Below are positions 60,601 through 64,000 of a DNA stretch of 64,000 nt, piece after piece. Numbering within the stretch: the stretch's first letter is position 1; every line of letters begins with the position of its first letter. The position numbers were made by a program, and so were the translations under genes. This stretch comes from a virus, in IMG/VR virus record IMGVR_UViG_3300031576_000024, positions 18,992 through 82,991 of that record. The stretch is one strand, 5' to 3'. Below the pieces are notes generated by a model. The model ran no database searches. It was not told the DNA's origin and saw nothing but the letters and a program-made list of their open reading frames with translations.

Positions 60601-61730
60601 AGTGGCACGTAAACCGCTTTCCAGCTAAACCTGCACCTAAGTTATCTCCACCAAATCGGCAAAATACCTGGGCACTCATGATAGACCCCGGGGGGCAATG
60701 CTCCCGCTGGGGGCCACCCCCCCTCGAACTTGCCTGTTAGTTGCCTATCCCTATCATTACAGTGCATCTAGGGTACAGTAACACGCAACTAGGTAGGCTA
60801 ACCCATTGATATTGCTAGACTTGCGCATTCCATGCGCATATGTTGCGTGTTTATTTAATCATGGGATTAAATAGTCAATATGTCCGCTCACTTAACCCAT
60901 CTTTTACCTATAAACATCACAATAACTGCACACTAATAGACCCATGTTGCCTGTTAGTTGCTCCGCAACAATCTGCACTACTGTACTCTACCCAACCTGT
61001 CCTGCACACCCCTGCCCACCGTATGCGCATCAAACGTGCAATTAACCAGCAACTAGGATAGTTGCTTATTGTCTGCCTGTTATCTGCTAGCTATTTGCAT
61101 ACGCAATTGATGTGCAACTAAACGGCAAGTATGATGATTGCGTATTAGTTGCCTATTATATGCTGGTTAATTGCATGTGCAATATGCGCTCTCTTGACCG
61201 TACACTGTGCAGAGTCGGAGTTGCCTATTCATGTACCCTAATTTGCTAGCATCTTCCTATTAGTTGCTAGCATTCTGCGCATTGTGATCCCGGCGGGGAA
61301 TCACACTCTGGATTCTTTAATGAATTCGCAGAGTTATAATGTTTGTTGCGCATTACTTGCGTGGTCATTGCGTGCTTACTTACCCTCTACTGCTTACAGA
61401 TTGCTAGCATGTTGCACTAGGTCATTGTGCAACTATCCTCCTAACCAGAGCGTATCCATTACGTTATTCGTCAGACTCACTGTAGCCTGCCCTGCTAACG
61501 TTATGCCTTGCCCCGCCCTGTACCAGCGCCTTGTAGCCGATCGTCGATCCTGGAGCATCCTAGAACGTGGCCGAATTTCGTCAATGATTCCGCATACTTA
61601 GCTCGTGTCATGCACACTCCTGAATAACTCAATGAATTCGCATAGTTGCGAGCTTAGTTGCCTACTTGTTAATGTTTGTCGCTCCCTATCTCTTATATAG
61701 GTTTTCGTCCCCGGGGGGGCGGCAATAATG
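60601..61730. repeat. 1.1-kb gene-free, short-repeat-rich region
   Basis: No convincing gene on either strand. Many variants of TTAGTTGCCTATT and TTGCTAGCA: TTGCCTGTTAGTTGC is exact at 60730 and 60947; TTAGTTGCCTA at 61145 and 61654; AGTTGCCTATT at 61147 and 61219; inverted forms such as GCAACTAGG at 60782 and 61050. AATGAATTCGCA occurs at 61319 and 61632. Flanked by CCCCGGGGGG (60686) and CCCCGGGGGGG (61709). Candidate replication origin, partition-like iteron array or genome-end region. Confidence 0.75.
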
Positions 61731-61817
61731 ACAATTTCGTCATGTTCAAAAAAAAGCGTCACCCTTTCCCCTGTTGGGTCACTCACCCTTGACGATACAC
61801 TTTCAACGGGAGCTAAA

Positions 61818-61967
61818 ATGTATACTCAGGTCCAATTCAGCTACCGCAAAGGGCGTAAGGTTACGTATCTTTGCACGTTCATGCGAGACGGTTCGGTAGA
61901 GTTTCTACCGATTTCCGCGAAGGTCGCTGCGCGCCTTATCAAGCGCGGCATGGGATCGGGGAGCTAA
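61818..61967 (+). CDS. small early protein
   Basis: 49 aa from ATG 61818 (GGGAGC upstream); a longer frame open from 61728 crosses promoter-like sequence. MYTQVQFSYRKGRKVTYLCT, basic. A candidate promoter TTGGGT-16-TACACT lies at 61774-61801. First gene of a GC-richer early-type module. Confidence 0.6.
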   Translation: MYTQVQFSYRKGRKVTYLCTFMRDGSVEFLPISAKVAARLIKRGMGSGS

Positions 61968-61968
61968 C

Positions 61969-62091
61969 GTGGACGACGTAACTTGGGAGCTACTGTGCGA
62001 AGCGGATCGACTAGCATCGGAAGTGCCGCTATGCGCGGAAACGATTGCGCTTGTCGATGCACTCGTTTCAGGAATCTGCGAGGATTTCTAG
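61969..62091 (+). CDS. 40-aa acidic early protein
   Basis: Read by hand from GTG 61969: starts VDDVTWELLCEADRLASEV, ends GICEDF. Acidic and helical, with three Cys. One base after the previous stop. Size and charge suit a host-factor inhibitor, but this is only a style argument. Confidence 0.5.
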   Translation: MDDVTWELLCEADRLASEVPLCAETIALVDALVSGICEDF

Positions 62092-62093
62092 CC

Positions 62094-62136
62094 TTGACGA
62101 ATAGGTTAGGGTTGCTAACCTTAGCCTATCGGTCAA
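62094..62136 (+). promoter_or_regulatory. long hairpin between early genes (1)
   Basis: TTGAC...GTCAA outer stem, then ATAGGTTAGGGTT / AACCTTAGCCTAT (13 bp with G-T pairs) and a GCT loop. No T-run; an RNA-processing site or operator fits better than a terminator. Confidence 0.65.
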
Positions 62137-62161
62137 CGTTAGCTTACCTAAAGGTAACATC

Positions 62162-62515
62162 ATGCGCGATTCTGTGACACTGGAAAAACTAGGCTTCTCT
62201 TTCGGGATGCTGAATGGGACCGCAGGCTATGTCAAGCTATATCCCCAGGGTTCGCTGGTAATCGTGCCGCGTACTCGCAAGGGATGGGACGCAATGTCCC
62301 CGAGACGTTCCAGGGTTCGCAAAGGCGTCCTAGTGTCGCTAGGTTGTCATAAGGGCGGAAAGGCTTTCCGAAAGTGGCTCCTATCCCTTGACGCAATCGC
62401 GCGGATTCCCGCATCTTGGATATGGAAGGATGATTCCACGGGATCGCTGAATTCCTCGCAAGGTGCGCGCATCGTAAAGCGCTTGCATTGGAAGGGTGGG
62501 CCGCATGCTCGCTAG
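62162..62515 (+). CDS. basic early protein
   Basis: 117 aa, Arg/Lys/Ser-rich (SPRRSRVRKGVLVSLG, GGKAFRKWLLSLDAIARI). No family recognised. Stop is followed by a TGTGAC/GTCACA inverted repeat and a good promoter. Confidence 0.6.
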   Translation: MRDSVTLEKLGFSFGMLNGTAGYVKLYPQGSLVIVPRTRKGWDAMSPRRSRVRKGVLVSLGCHKGGKAFRKWLLSLDAIARIPASWIWKDDSTGSLNSSQGARIVKRLHWKGGPHAR

Positions 62516-62562
62516 TGTGACCGAAACGTCACATTTGACACTTTCTTAGATTCTGGTACACT
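62516..62562 (+). promoter_or_regulatory. host sigma70-type promoter with operator-like repeat
   Basis: TTGACA (62535) - 16 bp - TACACT (62557), with TGG just before the -10. The perfect inverted repeat TGTGAC-CGAAAC-GTCACA (62516-62533) lies immediately upstream, resembling a regulator site. Confidence 0.75.
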
Positions 62563-62628
62563 CACTCAATAGACGCCGCTTGAATGTTTCAATCGGCACT
62601 AACTCAAGAAAAGGATAAGGTTAACATC

Positions 62629-62976
62629 ATGGCAAAGAATACGACTACGACGACTTCGACCGTCAAGCCTCGCGGCGGTAGGAGTGGCAAGGCTCGCGAG
62701 CGGCGTTCATTCTGGAGCCGCGCGCTTCAGGCTCCGAAGGTTCAGGAGGCTCTGACTTCGCTGAACGTGTCGGAGGCCGCTTTCGAGAAGGCTTACAACT
62801 CCACCCGAAAGATGCGCGAGCGAGGCGAGATTTCCGAGGCGCAAGTTGCGGCACTCAAGGGTTTTTCGGAGCATCGCAACCTTCGGAAGCTTGCCGAGGC
62901 AATCGGCAAGTCGGATATCACGGCGGCGAATCTGCTCGCGCGTGGTATCGAGTCGGGACTCGTGAAGCTTGCCTAA
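62629..62976 (+). CDS. early protein with helical C-terminal domain
   Basis: 115 aa from ATG 62629 (AAGGATAAGG upstream); a start at 62584 is less likely. Thr-rich basic N-terminus, then KVQEALTSLNVSEAAFEKAY and LRKLAEAIGKSDITAANLLA, an HTH-like bundle. Strong promoter upstream suggests high early expression. Confidence 0.65.
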   Translation: MAKNTTTTTSTVKPRGGRSGKARERRSFWSRALQAPKVQEALTSLNVSEAAFEKAYNSTRKMRERGEISEAQVAALKGFSEHRNLRKLAEAIGKSDITAANLLARGIESGLVKLA

Positions 62977-62987
62977 CTCTGGTTAGG

Positions 62988-63032
62988 TGAAACCGATTAG
63001 CCTAGGTTGTGAGCCTAGGCTAATACGTTTCA
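62988..63032 (+). promoter_or_regulatory. long hairpin between early genes (2)
   Basis: TGAAAC-CG-ATTAGCCTAGG / CCTAGGCTAAT-AC-GTTTCA around a 7-base loop (TTGTGAG): an 11-bp perfect inner stem plus 6 more pairs beyond a 2-base mismatch. Confidence 0.75.
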
Positions 63033-63053
63033 ATTAACTAGAAAGGTTTGACA

Positions 63054-63233
63054 ATGATTACGCTGCACGACGATGTTTCGGATGCGTACAGGGTCGCACA
63101 AAAGTACGCTCCTGCGCTTTTGAACGCGGTAGTCTATCAGAATGCGAGCGCATTCTTTTGGGCCGCGCTCTCGGATGGTAAGATGCGAGCGGCTGAGTTG
63201 TCACTCTCGCGACTCGCTGATATGGGCAGATAA
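63054..63233 (+). CDS. small early protein
   Basis: 59 aa from ATG 63054 (GAAAGG upstream). Helical, MITLHDDVSDAYRVAQKYAP. Placed between two long hairpins. Function unknown. Confidence 0.6.
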   Translation: MITLHDDVSDAYRVAQKYAPALLNAVVYQNASAFFWAALSDGKMRAAELSLSRLADMGR

Positions 63234-63245
63234 GAACCTTTGGAG

Positions 63246-63324
63246 TTAGCTAAGATTGAATAGGTTAGGTTCGTGCCCAATTGCACGGTAATATAACCTT
63301 CCTAATCTATTCAATCTTAGCTAA
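63246..63324 (+). promoter_or_regulatory. very long hairpin between early genes (3)
   Basis: Arms TTAGCTAAGATTGAATAG with TTAGG extension at 63246 and its complement ending at 63324: about 24 bp with one G-T pair, plus an apical CGTGC-CCAATT-GCACG stem. Resembles an RNase III target more than a terminator. Confidence 0.85.
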
Positions 63325-63338
63325 ACAAGGAATAGGTC

Positions 63339-63764
63339 ATGAAATCTATTAATATCAGAGCATTCAAGGCTTTTAAGTATAAGGCCCACGGTATTGATAG
63401 TGTGTTCTATACCTTGAAATGGAAAGGTAATAGAGTCGGGCTTAAGCTATTCCAGAGCCCGAGTGAGTGTAATAAAATCCGACGCTTTCAAGTTAAGGGA
63501 TTCAGGGGCGGTGTAGCTCCTGCTGTGTTGGGTGCTACGTTTAAGGTGATAGCTACGAATGGTAGCGCGTTCGGGTACGGATACCTAACTGAGATAGCGG
63601 ACGTAGATTCGCGTAGGATCTATAAGAAAGAAGTTTACGAACCCTTGTGTGAATTGTTTAACAAGGTATTTGGTTTCTACCATACTGACTTTCACGAAGG
63701 TAACGTAGGTTACGTTGAAGTAGGTAATCAGAAGCGTCTAGTATATGTAGACTTCGGGTTTTAA
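63339..63764 (+). CDS. minimal protein kinase-like protein
   Basis: 141 aa. VGLKLFQ gives a candidate ATP-binding Lys36, SPSEC a possible helix-C Glu43, HTDFHEGNVG the catalytic-loop H-x-D-x4-N (His115, Asp117, Asn122) and YVDFG the metal-binding DFG (138-140), one residue before the stop. The activation segment and C-lobe are missing, making it far shorter than T7 gp0.7-type kinases. AGGAAT ribosome site. May phosphorylate host proteins or be a degenerate regulator. Confidence 0.78.
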   Translation: MKSINIRAFKAFKYKAHGIDSVFYTLKWKGNRVGLKLFQSPSECNKIRRFQVKGFRGGVAPAVLGATFKVIATNGSAFGYGYLTEIADVDSRRIYKKEVYEPLCELFNKVFGFYHTDFHEGNVGYVEVGNQKRLVYVDFGF

Positions 63765-63811
63765 GTATGACTAAGAAAGACTTGATCCGTGTATAAGGTA
63801 AACGAACGACG

Positions 63812-64000
63812 ATGAATAAACTATATTCTGTATGGCTACAGCGTAATAAGCTACGTGCCGAGGGCAATAAGCTACATGCCGAAGGCTATAAGTTATATGC
63901 CGAAGGCTATAAGCTACGTGCCGAAGGCGAGAAGCTACATGCCGAAGGCTATAAGTTATATGCCGAGGGCGAGAAGTTATATGCCGATGGCGAGAAGCTA
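63812..64000 (+). CDS. heptapeptide-repeat protein (3' end outside window)
   Basis: Starts MNKLYSVWLQR, then seven tandem 7-residue units of the form xKLxAEG (NKLRAEG, NKLHAEG, YKLYAEG, YKLRAEG, EKLHAEG, YKLYAEG, EKLYADG) and the beginning of an eighth, encoded by 21-bp repeats with codon variation. Runs off the window. Likely an extended helical rod; similar repeats occur in phage early regions. Function unknown. Confidence 0.82.
   Translation, partial: MNKLYSVWLQRNKLRAEGNKLHAEGYKLYAEGYKLRAEGEKLHAEGYKLYAEGEKLYADGEKL

Noticed and set aside
60840-61061. 73-codon frame in the gene-free region
   Set aside because: Lies across dispersed repeats, has no ribosome site and low-complexity codon use unlike neighbours; judged non-coding.
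61284-61601. 105-codon frame in the gene-free region
   Set aside because: Cys/Leu-rich translation without recognisable structure, overlaps the repeats and has no ribosome site.
63765-63796. 9-codon frame MTKKDLIRV after the kinase-like gene
   Set aside because: Too short to support; probably leader sequence.

Overview
The window is part of the genome of a tailed, most likely podovirus-type, dsDNA bacteriophage. The evidence is a T7-like order of virion genes on the minus strand (portal, scaffold, major capsid protein, short-tail adaptor, nozzle-like protein, internal virion proteins), a phage replication and nucleotide-metabolism block on the plus strand, genes that nearly all abut or overlap by 1-20 bases, and many homing endonucleases. 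No rRNA or cellular housekeeping operon is present. DNA polymerase, helicase, terminase and an RNA polymerase are not visible, so the genome extends beyond the window. The host cannot be named from this sequence.

Layout. 1-21.2 kb (plus): ssDNA-binding protein (5' cut off), HTH protein, RecA/UvsX-like recombinase, Mre11/Rad50 (gp47/gp46-like) pair split by a homing endonuclease, ClpP-like protease, endonuclease VII-like HNH, exonuclease, then nucleotide metabolism (deoxyribosyltransferase-like, class II ribonucleotide reductase, MazG-like, ThyX, dATP/dGTP diphosphohydrolase-like). From 12.4 kb a sugar and translation island follows: a 1044-aa triple glycosyltransferase, a GGQ release-factor-like protein, peptide deformylase, three more glycosyltransferases, a CitE/HpcH-like lyase and a short UDP-sugar dehydrogenase. 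21.2-57.7 kb (minus): the late virion block, transcribed from about 57.7 kb leftward. It runs through tail fibre and adhesin proteins, portal, a cluster of very small basic proteins, scaffold, capsid, small beta-rich proteins, tail adaptor, nozzle and internal virion proteins. The two blocks converge at about 21.2 kb. 57.7-64 kb (plus): a divergent promoter region, an HNH gene, a tyrosine recombinase, small unknown genes, a 1.1-kb repeat-rich gene-free stretch flanked by G-runs (60.6-61.7 kb), and then a compositionally different, host-promoter-driven early-type module. This module has tiny genes separated by long RNA hairpins, a minimal kinase-like protein and a 7-residue-repeat protein running off the right edge.

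Two themes link the window. First, mobile endonucleases: eight copies of one YGGRG-type HNH family (one dead), three endonuclease VII-type copies (one a remnant) and one GIY-YIG gene sit precisely at gene junctions, often splitting functional pairs. Second, a recurring motif GGTATAATTA (nine sites counting the first repeat of a tandem array, seven facing the late direction) marks probable promoters, several next to strong terminator hairpins.

Several genes shorter than 60 codons were read by hand from the gaps: 17-aa and 15-aa micropeptides, a 29-aa paralogue of a neighbour's C-terminus, a 49-aa DUF6496-like gene, a 55-aa basic protein, and 40-, 53-, 53- and 55-aa genes. A tRNA-like element with anticodon CAT and a reduced D-arm lies at 35.64-35.71 kb. 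All family names rest on motif recognition; no database search was possible.
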